This document shows positions 54,078 to 64,000 of a stretch of DNA of 64,000 nt, piece by piece (position 1 is the stretch's first letter; the number at the start of each line of letters is the position of its first letter). The translations under genes and the position numbers were made by a program. A model generated the notes under the pieces. It searched no databases, was not told the origin of the DNA, and worked only from the letters and a program-made list of their open reading frames with translations. Location of the stretch: the NCBI RefSeq assembly GCF_014287585.1, contig NZ_JACOOJ010000026.1:1-64000 (forward strand), given 5' to 3'. This DNA is from Parabacteroides hominis (GTDB lineage Bacteria; Bacteroidota; Bacteroidia; Bacteroidales; Tannerellaceae).

Positions 54078-55148
54078 TTACGGGCGAAACGTGTCGGGGA
54101 TCGTCACCTCCCCGATCAGCGAACAGTTCATGTGGTCCTTCACCTCCTCCGGCGTCAGGCCGTGGCCGAAAAGGAACATGAGTTTGGTGACAGCACTTTC
54201 AGTCGTACTGTCGAATCCGCTTATCACCCCCGCTTCCAACAATTTATGTCCAGTCTCATACCGGTGCATTTCCACGCTTCCGGCACTACACTGGGTTACA
54301 TTCACAATCACAATTCCCCGGCTCACCGCATCTTTCAGCATCGTCAGGAACCAATCGTAGCACGGCGCGTTACCGCTTCCGAACGTCTCCATCACGACAC
54401 CCTTCAGCCCCGGTATGTTCAGGATGCTTTCCACCACCTGGGGAGAAATCCCCGGAAAAAGTTTCAGCACTGCTATGTTCCGGTCCAAGAGGTAATGCGG
54501 TTTCAACGGCTTTCTCGAAACAGGATGGTAAACCTGCCCGGTGTCATACTTTATATAGATACCGGCATGTGCCAGCGGCGGATAATTGTATGAACGGAAA
54601 GCATTGAAGTTGTCCGCATTGATCTTACTCGTACGGTTGCCCCTCAACAAGTCATTTTCGAAAAAGATACAAACCTCCGGTACAACCGGGACGCCGTTTT
54701 CCTTGGCTGCGGCGATCTCGATAGCGGTGATCAGGTTTTCTTTCCCGTCGGTCCGCAACATGCCGATCGGCAATTGCGAACCGGTAAAGATGACCGGTTT
54801 ACTTAAATTCTCCAGCATAAAACTCAAAGCGGATGCCGTGAAAGACATCGTGTCCGTACCGTGAAGCACGACAAAACCGTCGTACAGCTGATAATTGTCA
54901 GCAATGATCTTCACGATCTTCATCCATGACTCCGGCCCCATCTCCGATGAATCCATAGCCGGATCGAACTGGATGGTCGAAACCGCATAGCCCAACTTCT
55001 TCAGCTCCGGCATATTATCCTTTAAATGTTGAAAATTAAAAGATTCCAACACGCCGGTCTCCGGGTTTTCGATCATACCGATCGTTCCGCCTGTATAGAT
55101 GAGCAGGATCGAGGCTTTCTCACTTTGAGTGTTCATATTTGCTGTCAT
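54078..55148 (-). CDS. ansA: Type I L-asparaginase
   Basis: This cytoplasmic amidohydrolase of about 356 residues converts asparagine to aspartate and ammonia. It has the first catalytic Thr in LLIYTGGTIGMIE and the second catalytic motif in VVLHGTDTMSFTASALSF. The later SQLPIGMLRTDGKENL segment is typical of the AnsA type. I start at the ATG at 55148; a second ATG at 55136 is equally possible. The open frame upstream of that overlaps the TRIC gene and looks non-coding. It lies 20 nt after that gene. Confidence 0.93.
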   Translation of the reverse strand: MTANMNTQSEKASILLIYTGGTIGMIENPETGVLESFNFQHLKDNMPELKKLGYAVSTIQFDPAMDSSEMGPESWMKIVKIIADNYQLYDGFVVLHGTDTMSFTASALSFMLENLSKPVIFTGSQLPIGMLRTDGKENLITAIEIAAAKENGVPVVPEVCIFFENDLLRGNRTSKINADNFNAFRSYNYPPLAHAGIYIKYDTGQVYHPVSRKPLKPHYLLDRNIAVLKLFPGISPQVVESILNIPGLKGVVMETFGSGNAPCYDWFLTMLKDAVSRGIVIVNVTQCSAGSVEMHRYETGHKLLEAGVISGFDSTTESAVTKLMFLFGHGLTPEEVKDHMNCSLIGEVTIPDTFRP

Positions 55149-55168
55149 AGATCGCAAAGTTAATAATT

Positions 55169-55780
55169 TTATTCTTCCCCTTTTAATACAGGGACGCTTA
55201 TATGATATTTTACCGCCACGATCCGGGAAACGAATATTCCGGTAGCAGCGATAAACTGTGTCAGCGACGGGCCGATTCCCATCTGCAAGCAAGCATAATA
55301 AATAAGGCCTCCGAACACGCATGCCAACGCATAAATATCTTTCCTGAATATCAGCGGCACTTCATTAATCAGAATATCGCGGATCATCCCTCCGAAAGCC
55401 CCCGTAATCGTCCCCATCACAATAGCCACCCACATCGGGAACCCGAAAGCGAGCGCCTTTTCGATACCCACTACGCCGAACAGTCCCAACCCGATAGCAT
55501 CGAATATAAAGAACGTATTCTTCAAGCTGATCACATATTTCCGGAAGATGATAACGAAGAGCAATGCCAGTGCCGATATAATGAGATAAGAGGCTTGCTC
55601 CATCCAGAAAGGAGTGGCATTGAGGAGGATATCACGGATCGTACCACCTCCTACCGCCGTCACTACACCAACCACATAAGCGCCGAACCAGTCAAATTGT
55701 TTAGCCGAAGCCAAGCGAATACCACTAATCGCGAAAGCGAATGTTCCGGTATAGTCGCAAAACGTAATGAAGTCTATCAT
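55169..55780 (-). CDS. TRIC-family cation channel protein (UPF0126)
   Basis: This inner-membrane protein of about 203 residues is built of two repeats of three helices plus a seventh. Each repeat carries the GG-RD signature: VGGGTIRDILL (about 58-68) and FGGMIRDILIN (about 145-155). Prokaryotic TRIC proteins form trimeric monovalent-cation channels. The ATG at 55780 gives the standard length, and a TATTTTTG promoter box lies 14 nt upstream. The physiological role is unclear. It begins the TRIC-asparaginase-MBL run. Confidence 0.88.
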   Translation of the reverse strand: MIDFITFCDYTGTFAFAISGIRLASAKQFDWFGAYVVGVVTAVGGGTIRDILLNATPFWMEQASYLIISALALLFVIIFRKYVISLKNTFFIFDAIGLGLFGVVGIEKALAFGFPMWVAIVMGTITGAFGGMIRDILINEVPLIFRKDIYALACVFGGLIYYACLQMGIGPSLTQFIAATGIFVSRIVAVKYHISVPVLKGEE

Positions 55781-55794
55781 TTTGATTTTTTCTG

Positions 55795-55802
55795 CAAAAA
55801 TA
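55795..55802 (-). promoter_or_regulatory. -7 box (TATTTTTG) of the TRIC-asparaginase unit
   Basis: This is an exact TAnnTTTG match on the minus strand, 15 nt upstream of the ATG at 55780. Confidence 0.5.
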
Positions 55803-55888
55803 AGTATTTCCTCGCAATGTTGCGGTTTTCTATCAAGACGACCTGATAATAATTTAAACCAAACGAATATCCGGCTGTTAATTATATA

Positions 55889-55896
55889 TAAGTTTG
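55889..55896 (+). promoter_or_regulatory. -7 box (TAAGTTTG) of the DUF3943 gene
   Basis: This is an exact TAnnTTTG match on the plus strand, 39 nt upstream of the ATG at 55936. It is divergent from the TRIC promoter. Confidence 0.5.
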
Positions 55897-55935
55897 CGTC
55901 CAAAAAGGTGCTGATGATTATCTAATTAAGAAAAA

Positions 55936-57414
55936 ATGAAGAAGTTTATATTAACCGGACTTATTTGTCTGCTTTCGTCTTCATGGATATGGGGACAAGA
56001 ATACATACCTCAAATAACACATCGCCATTATACAAGCGACACCACTTTATTCCAGCCCCGCCGCCCCTGGAAAGCGGCACTCGAAACATTCGGGCTCAAT
56101 ATGGTCGTCTGGGGATTCGACCGTTATATCGTGAAAGAAGACTGGGCGTATATCAACGGGCATACGATCAAGAGCAATTTCAGGAAAGGCCCGGTATGGG
56201 ATACCGACCAGTTCACGACCAACCTGTTTTCTCATCCTTACCACGGTTCGCTCTATTTCAACTCAGCACGCAGCAACGGGATGAACTTCTGGCAATCCGC
56301 CCCGTTTGCAGCCGGCGGTAGCCTGATGTGGGAGTTCTTTATGGAAAACGAACCGCCTTCCATCAACGACATGCTGGCAACGACATTCGGGGGAATCGAA
56401 TTGGGAGAAATCACCTACCGGCTGTCCGACCTGTTCATCGACAACCGTTCATCGGGGGCCGAACGTGTCGGACGTGAAGTGCTGGCGGGCATCCTGTCGC
56501 CGGTCCGCGCCTTCAACCGTATCATTTCGGGTGAAGCCTGGCGGCATAGTTCTTCAAAAGGACGAACCTATACGTCTGTTCCTGTGAACTTCATCGTGAC
56601 AATGGGACCGCGTTTTCTGGCAGAGCAGGAAGGTTCGAAGCGGGGCACGACGAGCTTGAATATTAATTTCCGCATCGACTACGGAAATCCTATCAACGAT
56701 GATTTCTATTCTCCTTATGAATGGTTTCGCCTCAACTTCGGGATGGATTTATTCTCGGCGCAGCCGGTTGTCAGCCAGGTCAACGCCATCGGCGCCTTAT
56801 GGGGGAAAACAGTTTGGACAAAAGGAGCGCGTACGCTTTCCGCCGGATTTTTCCAACATTTCGACTTCTACAATTCGGAGCTCCGCCACGGAAGCGATCT
56901 GACCGTTCCTCCCTACCGTATCGCAGCACCGGCAGCAGCAGGGGGCGGCTTGATTTATTACAAGCAAGCCACATCGGGAGACAAAACGGATATTTATGCC
57001 GAACTGTACGCAAACGGCGTAGCTTTAGGAGCCAGCCTTTCGGATTACATGTTGCTCGGCGAACGGGATTATAACCTGGGAAGCGGCTACAGCACAAAAG
57101 CCGGAGCCGGCATCATCTACAACAAACGGTTGGCTTTTCTGCTCAACATGGAAAACTACCATATCTTCACCTGGAAGGGCTATGATCCGGAGATCGACTG
57201 GTCGCAGACAGACCCCAGCACCCTGAATATCCAGGGCGATGCCGGAAACGCGCGCCTGACTATCTTCTCGATGAAACTGGCTTATTTATTAAAGGACAAG
57301 TGGAACATCACCCTGACAAACCGCTATTTCTCACGACGGACAAACTACAGGTATTATCCCCGGGTGGATTATTCCACTTACGACCTGATGCTCGGACTGG
57401 GGATACGGATTTAA
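55936..57414 (+). CDS. DUF3943 outer-membrane-associated protein
   Basis: This 492-residue exported protein has a signal peptide (about 1-21, ending SWIWGQ). The N-terminal DUF3943 region (about 55-170) includes VWDTDQFTTNLFSHPYHGSLYFNSARSNGMNFW and GGSLMWEFFMENEPPSINDM segments. The remainder is beta-strand-rich and ends YDLMLGLGIRI, like a barrel terminus, so outer-membrane localisation is likely. The molecular function of the family is unknown. Its last codons overlap those of the convergent ABC-F gene by 4 nt. Confidence 0.88.
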   Translation: MKKFILTGLICLLSSSWIWGQEYIPQITHRHYTSDTTLFQPRRPWKAALETFGLNMVVWGFDRYIVKEDWAYINGHTIKSNFRKGPVWDTDQFTTNLFSHPYHGSLYFNSARSNGMNFWQSAPFAAGGSLMWEFFMENEPPSINDMLATTFGGIELGEITYRLSDLFIDNRSSGAERVGREVLAGILSPVRAFNRIISGEAWRHSSSKGRTYTSVPVNFIVTMGPRFLAEQEGSKRGTTSLNINFRIDYGNPINDDFYSPYEWFRLNFGMDLFSAQPVVSQVNAIGALWGKTVWTKGARTLSAGFFQHFDFYNSELRHGSDLTVPPYRIAAPAAAGGGLIYYKQATSGDKTDIYAELYANGVALGASLSDYMLLGERDYNLGSGYSTKAGAGIIYNKRLAFLLNMENYHIFTWKGYDPEIDWSQTDPSTLNIQGDAGNARLTIFSMKLAYLLKDKWNITLTNRYFSRRTNYRYYPRVDYSTYDLMLGLGIRI

Positions 57415-59048
57415 TTCTTCCGTTCCAACTCGTTCAGGTTCTCCATCTTCTTGCGTTGCAGGAACTCGTAGATACCCTCAAGATGTTCCGTCACTTTCTT
57501 GTTTCCGAACTCGTAAACTTTGGTCACAAGGCCGTCCAGGAAATCACGGTCGTGCGACACGACGATCAACGTCCCGTCAAAATCCATCAAGGCTTGTTTC
57601 AGGATATCTTTCGTTTTCATGTCCAGATGGTTCGTCGGCTCGTCGAGGATCAGCAAATTGACCGGTTCCAGCAACAGCTTGATCATGGCCAGCCGGGTAC
57701 GCTCGCCACCGGACAGCACTTTTACTTTTTTAGTCGAATTTTCGCCGCCGAACATAAATGCGCCTAACAGATCCTTGATCTTGTTACGTATTTCCCCTTT
57801 TGCAACATCGTCTATCGTCTGGAATACCGTCAGGTTTTCATCTAAAAGGGAAGCCTGGTTCTGCGCGAAATAGCCGATCATCACGTTATGCCCGATCGTC
57901 AACGTGCCGTCATGCCCGATTTCTTTCATGATGCATTTAACCAACGTGGATTTACCTTCCCCGTTCTTTCCAACGAAAGCGATCTTGTCACCCCGCTCGA
58001 TCATCAGATTGGCATTACGGAAAACGGTATGCTCCCCGTACGATTTTGACACGTTCTCGATCGTCACCGGATAAGACCCCGAACGGGGCGAAGGCGGGAA
58101 CTTCAGGCGCAAAGCGGAAGTATCTTCCTCGTCTACTTCCAGAATCTCCAGTTTTTCGAGCATCTTCACACGGCTCTGCACCTGCAAGGTCTTGGAATAA
58201 GTGCCCTTGAAACGTTCGATAAAATCTTTTGTCTCGGCAATAAACTTCTGTTGTTCGTCGTATGCTTTCTGTTGCTGTTCGCGACGCTCCTTGCGCAGTT
58301 GCAGGTACTGGCTGTAATTGACCTTATAATCATAGATGCGGCCCATCGTCACCTCGATCGTGCGAGTCGTGATATGATCCACAAAAGCACGGTCATGGCT
58401 GATCACCACAACAGCCTGCCCGTTGTCGATCAGGAAATCTTCCAACCACTGGATCGACTCGATATCGAGGTGGTTGGTCGGCTCGTCCAACAAGAGCACA
58501 TCCGGCTTCTTCAACAACAATTTCGCCAATTCGATACGCATGCGCCAGCCACCGCTGAACTCGCTCGTCTGGCGGGTAAAGTCTTCGCGGGTGAAACCAA
58601 GTCCTAACAGGGTCTTCTCGATATCGGCATCATAATTGATTTCCTCGATGGAATAGAATTTCTCGCTCAACGTCGATACACGCTCGATCAGCTCCATGTA
58701 GCTGTCCGATTCATAATCGGTCCGTATTTCCAGTTCTTTGTTGATTGCAGCAATCTCCGCCTCCATCTCGTGCAGATGCGCAAAAGCCTGGGCTGTTTCT
58801 TCAAAAACGGTACGACCGTCTTCCGTCATCAAATGCTGCGGAAGATAAGCGATAACGGTATCTTTTGGTGCTGACACTTTGCCGCGAGTCGGTTCACGCA
58901 CTCCCGCCAAAATCTTCAACAAGGTTGATTTACCTGCGCCGTTCTTTCCCATCAAGGCAATCCGGTCTTTCTCGTTAATGACAAAAGATATATCCGAAAA
59001 TAATGCGCTACCGCCAAACTCTACTGTTAGTCCGTCTACTGAAATCAT
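57411..59048 (-). CDS. ABC-F family ATPase
   Basis: This 545-residue cytoplasmic protein has two ABC domains and no membrane part. Domain 1 has GKNGAGKST (about 35-43), FSGGWRMRIELA and LLLDEPTNHLD. Domain 2 has GKNGEGKST (about 355), LSGGERTRLAMIK and LILDEPTNHLD. A linker rich in charged residues (LRKERREQQQKAYDEQQ) joins them. ABC-F proteins act on ribosomes, in translation rescue or antibiotic protection; this one is closest in layout to YbiT/Uup-type housekeeping members. No resistance context is seen. A TACCTTTG box lies upstream. Confidence 0.92.
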   Translation of the reverse strand: MISVDGLTVEFGGSALFSDISFVINEKDRIALMGKNGAGKSTLLKILAGVREPTRGKVSAPKDTVIAYLPQHLMTEDGRTVFEETAQAFAHLHEMEAEIAAINKELEIRTDYESDSYMELIERVSTLSEKFYSIEEINYDADIEKTLLGLGFTREDFTRQTSEFSGGWRMRIELAKLLLKKPDVLLLDEPTNHLDIESIQWLEDFLIDNGQAVVVISHDRAFVDHITTRTIEVTMGRIYDYKVNYSQYLQLRKERREQQQKAYDEQQKFIAETKDFIERFKGTYSKTLQVQSRVKMLEKLEILEVDEEDTSALRLKFPPSPRSGSYPVTIENVSKSYGEHTVFRNANLMIERGDKIAFVGKNGEGKSTLVKCIMKEIGHDGTLTIGHNVMIGYFAQNQASLLDENLTVFQTIDDVAKGEIRNKIKDLLGAFMFGGENSTKKVKVLSGGERTRLAMIKLLLEPVNLLILDEPTNHLDMKTKDILKQALMDFDGTLIVVSHDRDFLDGLVTKVYEFGNKKVTEHLEGIYEFLQRKKMENLNELERKN

Positions 59049-59086
59049 ATAATATATATAATGTATTGCTTTTATTAAACGAGCGG

Positions 59087-59094
59087 CAAAGGTA
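59087..59094 (-). promoter_or_regulatory. -7 box (TACCTTTG) of the ABC-F gene
   Basis: This is an exact TAnnTTTG match on the minus strand, 39 nt upstream of the ATG at 59048. Confidence 0.55.
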
Positions 59095-59098
59095 AGAA

Positions 59099-59445
59099 AT
59101 AAATAGGAATGATAATAATCGTGCGTTATCCACCCTTAGGCCACATTCAAAGAACCGAGGATTTTTCCGCTTTCCGGGACATTAAATTCACAAAAAAACG
59201 ACAATATCCCCCTTAAACGCATATTTGTCACAAATAACTGATTCATAAAAACATACAAAAACGCCTGTTTGTTAAAAAATATTACCCCTGCGGGTAATTT
59301 GAACTAAATGGGGTAGAAAATCGAATTAGATGCGGTAGTAGTTTCGTTTTGAACCAATGCCTTTTTTGAAAGAATGACAATAAGGAGAGAGGGAAATGCA
59401 GAAAGATTGCAATAACAACATCGAGGAAGGAAAAGACGCCAAACG
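59099..59445. other. AT-rich geneless stretch
   Basis: This region lies between the ABC-F promoter and the end of the hydrolase gene. It contains the hairpin at 59281-59298. A 65-residue minus-strand frame starting at 59501 overlaps the hydrolase and has no family resemblance. Nothing else is evident. Confidence 0.5.
59273..59298 (-). terminator. Terminator of the hydrolase/reductase operon
   Basis: The perfect 7-bp stem ATTACCC/GGGTAAT (59281-59287 with 59292-59298) has a 4-nt loop. On the minus strand it is followed by ATTTTTTAAC. It lies about 150 nt after the hydrolase stop. Confidence 0.65.
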
Positions 59446-60471
59446 TCAATCCAGATTCTTTTCATGCAACCAAGTGGAAAGCAAATCCGCCACTTCGACA
59501 TTATTCAAATCCGAGAAAGGGAAATGTGTGTTACCGTGCAATCCGGCTTCCGGCAGATGAATAACCGTGACGTCACCACCCAATTCGTTCAACATTTCCG
59601 CCCACTTGCGCATCAGGTGTAAACGCCGCGTCCACTCGTATAATTCCGGCCGTTCGTCCGTTTCAGGCAGATTGTCTCCGTAATACACGACAATCGGTAT
59701 TTTAGTGTACTCCATAAAATCGGACATAGGAACTTCGACCCCTTCCATTTTCCGGGAAAGTGTCAGTATCTTTCCCTCTTCCGGAACTTGTCCTTCGGGA
59801 AAAGGGACTCCCCCACCCGGCTCATAGGATACGATTCCCCTGATATTATTTGTCTTCAACAACGTTCGCCATCCAACAGGACCACCTTGGGAATGCGTGA
59901 CGAAAACTGCCGGCCCTATCTTGTCGAACAAGGCTGCGTATGCATCGGAATAGACTTCGAAATCAGTGGAACCGACAGTCGGTGTCATCTGGCGGAAATA
60001 CTGATCGAGAGCTTCCTTGTCATGACTGAACTGTACCCCTTCGAAAAAATCAGGCCACACACCGAGACGAAAGCGGTTAAACCAGATCTCTTCATCAAAA
60101 ACAGGCGACAAGGTAACTGTCTCCGTACCTCTTCCGGCGTTACCCCGCCGAGGCTGATCGACAAGATATGTGGAGAATCCCCGACGCAAAAAGATATTCT
60201 GAAATCCCTCACGCCCGTCAGGTGTCGTCTCCCATGTTTTGGAAAATTGGCCTACGCCGTGGGCAAAAACGAGCGGATATTTCCGTGCATCGACCGGCTT
60301 CTGGTAAAACACGTATGCATGGTCGCCATGATAGGTATGTCCAAGCGAATCGATCAGCACCGTACCGCCAACGGCAAAACTGCCCTGTTCGGCAATCTTT
60401 AACACTAAACTTCGAGAACACGCTGCCAATAAAAGCAACGCACTCATACCCAAAGCGATCAAACTTTTCAT
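59446..60471 (-). CDS. Alpha/beta-hydrolase lipoprotein
   Basis: This 341-residue lipoprotein has signal MKSLIALGMSALLLLAACS (lipobox LLAAC, Cys18). It has an alpha/beta-hydrolase core with an oxyanion-type LVFAHGVGQFSKTW, the nucleophile Ser in FVTHSQGGPVGW (about 190) and a probable catalytic His in LHGNTHFPFSD near the end. Related proteins act as esterases on small esters; the substrate is unknown. It is 14 nt after the aldo/keto reductase gene and probably co-transcribed, which hints at a shared detoxification or catabolic role in the envelope. Confidence 0.8.
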   Translation of the reverse strand: MKSLIALGMSALLLLAACSRSLVLKIAEQGSFAVGGTVLIDSLGHTYHGDHAYVFYQKPVDARKYPLVFAHGVGQFSKTWETTPDGREGFQNIFLRRGFSTYLVDQPRRGNAGRGTETVTLSPVFDEEIWFNRFRLGVWPDFFEGVQFSHDKEALDQYFRQMTPTVGSTDFEVYSDAYAALFDKIGPAVFVTHSQGGPVGWRTLLKTNNIRGIVSYEPGGGVPFPEGQVPEEGKILTLSRKMEGVEVPMSDFMEYTKIPIVVYYGDNLPETDERPELYEWTRRLHLMRKWAEMLNELGGDVTVIHLPEAGLHGNTHFPFSDLNNVEVADLLSTWLHEKNLD

Positions 60472-60485
60472 TTCTGTGTTTTTAA

Positions 60486-61679
<1,194 letters not shown>

Positions 61680-61704
61680 TTTTTACCTGTTCTGTTTCCT
61701 GTTG

Positions 61705-61712
61705 CAAAAATA
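61705..61712 (-). promoter_or_regulatory. -7 box (TATTTTTG) of the reductase-hydrolase operon
   Basis: This is an exact TAnnTTTG match on the minus strand, 26 nt upstream of the ATG at 61679. Confidence 0.5.
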
Positions 61713-61823
61713 AAAAGGAACATTCACACGGTCCGTACCAAAACTACGGATAGAAATACCAATTTTATCGATCGGCTAATAAACCTATCGTTTCAGCACG
61801 CTGTTTCTGCCGAAAGAAAAGAT

Positions 61824-62765
61824 TTATTTCACGACTTCCGGCCGTATCAAGCCGCCGCCAATCAAAACACGATCCTTTCCTGTCAGAGACATATCAATAA
61901 TGTAAGAGTTTCGCTGATTCACTTCCGTCCGACTTTTATGGGCATGGAAAATATAGCGGTATCTGCCCGCCTTGTCCAGGAACGGCGCGCCATGGCCGGT
62001 TCCGACAAGCTCTTCCACTTTATGCAGAAGCGGATTTTTCCCGCTTTTCTTCCACGGGCCGAGAGGGGAATCCGATGTCGCATAACCTACGGCATAATCC
62101 TGGCTTCTGAAGTCATTGGCGGAATAGAGCATATAATAAAGCCCGTCCCGCTTGACGATGGAAGGCCCTTCGGCAACCTTCCCGAACACCATTTCCCACG
62201 GCTCGGCTGCTTCGATGCATTGCGTCAATGTTTCTTCCTCGATTTCTTTCAGGTTATCTTTCAGTTCGGCACACCAGATCACATTGCCGTTCGTAAAACG
62301 GACGAAATAAAGATAGGCTTTCCCGTCTTCATCGAAAAAAACGGAAGTGTCGATCCCTTTTTCTTCCCGGATCGGCTTCTTTTCATCCTGGACGAACGGG
62401 CCTAAAGGAGAATCGGACGTGGCAACACAAACATGTTCCTCTACCGAATAGTACATATAAAATTTCTTATCCTTCGCGACATAATACACTTCCGGCGCCC
62501 AGAACCATTTGTCCCCGTAAGAATCCTCTTTACTCAATGCCGGGCTGGGAGAACGCTCCCACGATTTCAGGTCTTTCGAACTGTACACATCGAAACCGTC
62601 CGCACGGGATGTTCCGTAGGCATAGTACGTATCGTTGTAAAACAGAATATAAGGATCGGCAATCGGCAACACGTTCGAAACCAACTCCTTCCCAAAGGCA
62701 GTCACACTTGCAGAAACAACACACAACAGCATTAATAGCATTTTCTTCAACACATTCGTCTTCAT
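61824..62765 (-). CDS. GH43-family glycoside hydrolase
   Basis: This enzyme of about 313 residues has a signal peptide and starts at the ATG at 62765 (MKTNVLKKMLLMLLC). It is a single five-bladed beta-propeller. The GH43 triad is visible as Asp in IADPYILFYND, Asp in GIDTSVFFDEDG and Glu in AEGPSIVKRDG. Family members are mostly alpha-L-arabinofuranosidases, beta-xylosidases or galactan-active exo-enzymes. It stands alone, far from the arabinose block, without the shared octamer upstream, so its regulation may be separate. Confidence 0.87.
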   Translation of the reverse strand: MKTNVLKKMLLMLLCVVSASVTAFGKELVSNVLPIADPYILFYNDTYYAYGTSRADGFDVYSSKDLKSWERSPSPALSKEDSYGDKWFWAPEVYYVAKDKKFYMYYSVEEHVCVATSDSPLGPFVQDEKKPIREEKGIDTSVFFDEDGKAYLYFVRFTNGNVIWCAELKDNLKEIEEETLTQCIEAAEPWEMVFGKVAEGPSIVKRDGLYYMLYSANDFRSQDYAVGYATSDSPLGPWKKSGKNPLLHKVEELVGTGHGAPFLDKAGRYRYIFHAHKSRTEVNQRNSYIIDMSLTGKDRVLIGGGLIRPEVVK

Positions 62766-62845
62766 AATGTATCCGTTTATTTTTTTGATAATTGAGAATT
62801 TCACACGCATGCAAAGATAATCAATTATTTTCTTCTTCAATATGC

Positions 62846-62875
62846 TTGTTTTGTATGTAAAAATCCCTATCTTTG
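62846..62875 (+). promoter_or_regulatory. rpsP promoter
   Basis: A -33 TTG (62846-62848) and a -7 TATCTTTG (62868-62875) are separated by 19 nt, the best full match to the Bacteroidetes consensus in the window. The rpsP ATG follows 39 nt later. Confidence 0.75.
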
Positions 62876-62914
62876 CACCCGCTAATACAAACAGCTTAAA
62901 TTAATTATTCAAAC

Positions 62915-63466
62915 ATGGCAACAAAAATTAGATTGCAGAGACACGGTCGCAAAAGCTACGCTTTTTATCAGATCGTAGTCGCAGACAGCAGGGCTCCACG
63001 TGATGGAAAGTTTATTGAAAGGATAGGTTCTTATAATCCGAACACTAATCCTGCTACAGTAGATTTGAACTTCGAAAGAGCTTTGTATTGGTTACAGGTA
63101 GGTGCACAACCTACAGATACCACTCGTAACATCCTTTCCCGCGAAGGTGTTTGCATGAAAAAGCACTTATTGGAAGGTGTTAAGAAGGGTGCATTCGACG
63201 AAGCAACAGCTGAAGCTAAGTTTCAGGCTTGGTTGAAAAACAAACAGGCTTCTGTTCAGGCTTTAAAAGACAAAGATAGCGAAGCTGCAAAAGCTGCAGA
63301 AAAAGCTCGTCTGGAAGCAGAAAAAGAAGCAAACAAGGCAAAAGCAGAAATCGTAGCTAAAAAGAAAGCAGAATTGGCAGCCGCTGAAGCTGCTAAGCAA
63401 GCTGAAGAAGCAGCTGCCGCAGCTCCGGCAGAAGAAGCTCCTGCAGCAGCAGAAAGCGCTGAATAA
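62915..63466 (+). CDS. rpsP: 30S ribosomal protein S16, long form
   Basis: This 183-residue small-subunit protein is S16 at its N-terminal half (about 1-85: [22 protein letters not shown] and [11 protein letters not shown]). The C-terminal half (about 110-183) is a repetitive Lys/Glu/Ala tail ending in Ala/Glu-rich sequence. The tail is a known trait of Bacteroidetes S16 rather than a fusion. It has a strong promoter and terminator of its own, so it is a single-gene unit here. Confidence 0.97.
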   Translation: MATKIRLQRHGRKSYAFYQIVVADSRAPRDGKFIERIGSYNPNTNPATVDLNFERALYWLQVGAQPTDTTRNILSREGVCMKKHLLEGVKKGAFDEATAEAKFQAWLKNKQASVQALKDKDSEAAKAAEKARLEAEKEANKAKAEIVAKKKAELAAAEAAKQAEEAAAAAPAEEAPAAAESAE

Positions 63467-63484
63467 TTCGGGCTTTGCCAAAAT

Positions 63485-63520
63485 AAAAAGAGGACGTCTC
63501 ACAAAGATGTCCTCTTTTTT
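63485..63520 (+). terminator. Terminator of rpsP
   Basis: A stem with A- and T-runs at both ends (AAAAAGAGGAC with GTCCTCTTTTT, inner pairs continuing) starts 19 nt after the rpsP stop. Confidence 0.9.
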
Positions 63521-63557
63521 ATTGTGCCCCTCTCTCCTATCAAGCATTTGCAAAAGC

Positions 63558-63594
63558 AAAAAAAACGCCCGATCCTACAAGAGAATCAGGCGTT
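63558..63594 (-). terminator. Terminator of the thioredoxin gene
   Basis: The 10-bp stem (63564-63573 with 63585-63594, one mismatch) is followed on the minus strand by a run of T. It lies about 40 nt after the thioredoxin stop at 63633. Confidence 0.8.
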
Positions 63595-63632
63595 CCAAAT
63601 TGCAACATTTCCAACAGGAATATATAAAGACT

Positions 63633-64000
63633 TTATTTTTTCAATAAGAAATTATCGATCTGCTGTACAAACTGTTCTTTCGATAAAGCCCCTTGAGCAA
63701 TTTGAGGTTTACCTGTCTTGGGAATGAACAGCAACGTCGGAATACTCTGTATGCCGAATGCCGAAGCCAGCTCTTTTTCATTATCTACATTTATTTTATA
63801 AATAACGATATCGTCTTTATATTGCGCAGCCAGTTCCTTCAGAATCGGAGATACTTTCTTGCAGGGACCGCACCAGTCTGCATAGAAGTCAATAATAGCC
63901 GGTTTATTTCCTTCGTACACCCATTGAGTCTGATTCTTTTCGTAATTATATACTTTCGACAGAAAGTCCGCCTTATTCAAAGCAACCACTTCCCCCTGTG
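63633..64000 (-). CDS. Thioredoxin-family protein (5' end beyond the window)
   Basis: A thioredoxin fold of at least 120 residues has the active site ADWCGPCKK, the partner motif IDFYA and the cis-Pro region IQSIPTLLFIP. A GTG at 63989 could start it, but the frame stays open to the window edge with in-frame residues QGE before VVALNKADF. A longer protein, perhaps with an export signal, is therefore likely. It would reduce disulphides in the cytoplasm, or in the periplasm if exported. A terminator follows. Confidence 0.9.
   Translation of the reverse strand, partial: QGEVVALNKADFLSKVYNYEKNQTQWVYEGNKPAIIDFYADWCGPCKKVSPILKELAAQYKDDIVIYKINVDNEKELASAFGIQSIPTLLFIPKTGKPQIAQGALSKEQFVQQIDNFLLKK

Noticed and set aside
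59304..59501. 65-codon minus-strand frame overlapping the hydrolase end
   Set aside because: It overlaps a real gene in another frame and has no family signal.

Overview
The window looks like chromosome from a gut Bacteroidales, most likely Parabacteroides or a close Bacteroides relative. The evidence is a SusC/SusD pair with a hybrid two-component sensor, many carbohydrate-active enzymes, a Nudix-type arabinose regulator, an S16 protein with a long Ala/Lys/Glu tail, TAnnTTTG promoter boxes and few Shine-Dalgarno sites. The genus is inferred. No phage, insertion sequence, CRISPR array or rRNA was seen.

Layout. 1-838 holds no convincing gene but has a terminator-like hairpin and a palindromic repeat cluster. 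839-5969 (minus) is a tightly coupled operon: TonB-dependent receptor, a histidine-kinase-like protein without its phospho-acceptor His, a normal LytS-type kinase and a LytTR response regulator. 6069-6410 is gene debris. A queuosine-precursor transporter (plus) then converges on a surface lipoprotein (minus). 8411-13385 (minus) is potABCD plus a HAD phosphatase. A divergent MFS/LysR pair follows.

15966-28517 (minus) is a polysaccharide utilisation locus: hybrid sensor, alginate-lyase-fold lyase, SusC, SusD and a GH2. 28557-35139 (minus) carries an outer-membrane barrel protein, a GH97 and a GH51 arabinofuranosidase. 35329-48199 (plus) is an arabinose/galactose catabolic block: galM, an FHS sugar transporter, galK, AraR-type regulator, araD, araA, araB, transketolase, rpiB and a sodium/sugar symporter. 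GH51 and GH97 can release arabinose and galactose-type sugars that this block would import, phosphorylate and send through the pentose phosphate and Leloir routes. A shared octamer and similar promoters suggest common control.

48355-50411 (minus) has two tandem AraC paralogues, one with an eight-cysteine N-terminal region. Divergent from them is an AT-rich umuD-umuC-tspO operon. Two tRNA-Lys(CUU) genes follow. 53244-62765 holds mostly minus-strand genes: an MBL-fold hydrolase, an asparaginase, a TRIC-type channel, a DUF3943 protein (plus), an ABC-F ATPase, a lipoprotein hydrolase with a twin-arginine aldo/keto reductase, and a GH43. The right end has rpsP (plus) and a thioredoxin (minus) cut by the window edge.

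No clearly unprecedented system was found. The best leads are the pseudo-histidine kinase inside the TonB-receptor operon, the Cys-rich AraC paralogue, the umuDC-tspO operon with a palindrome at its promoter, the outer-membrane protein with a decayed kinase-like motif, and long perfect inverted repeats in the sugar block.
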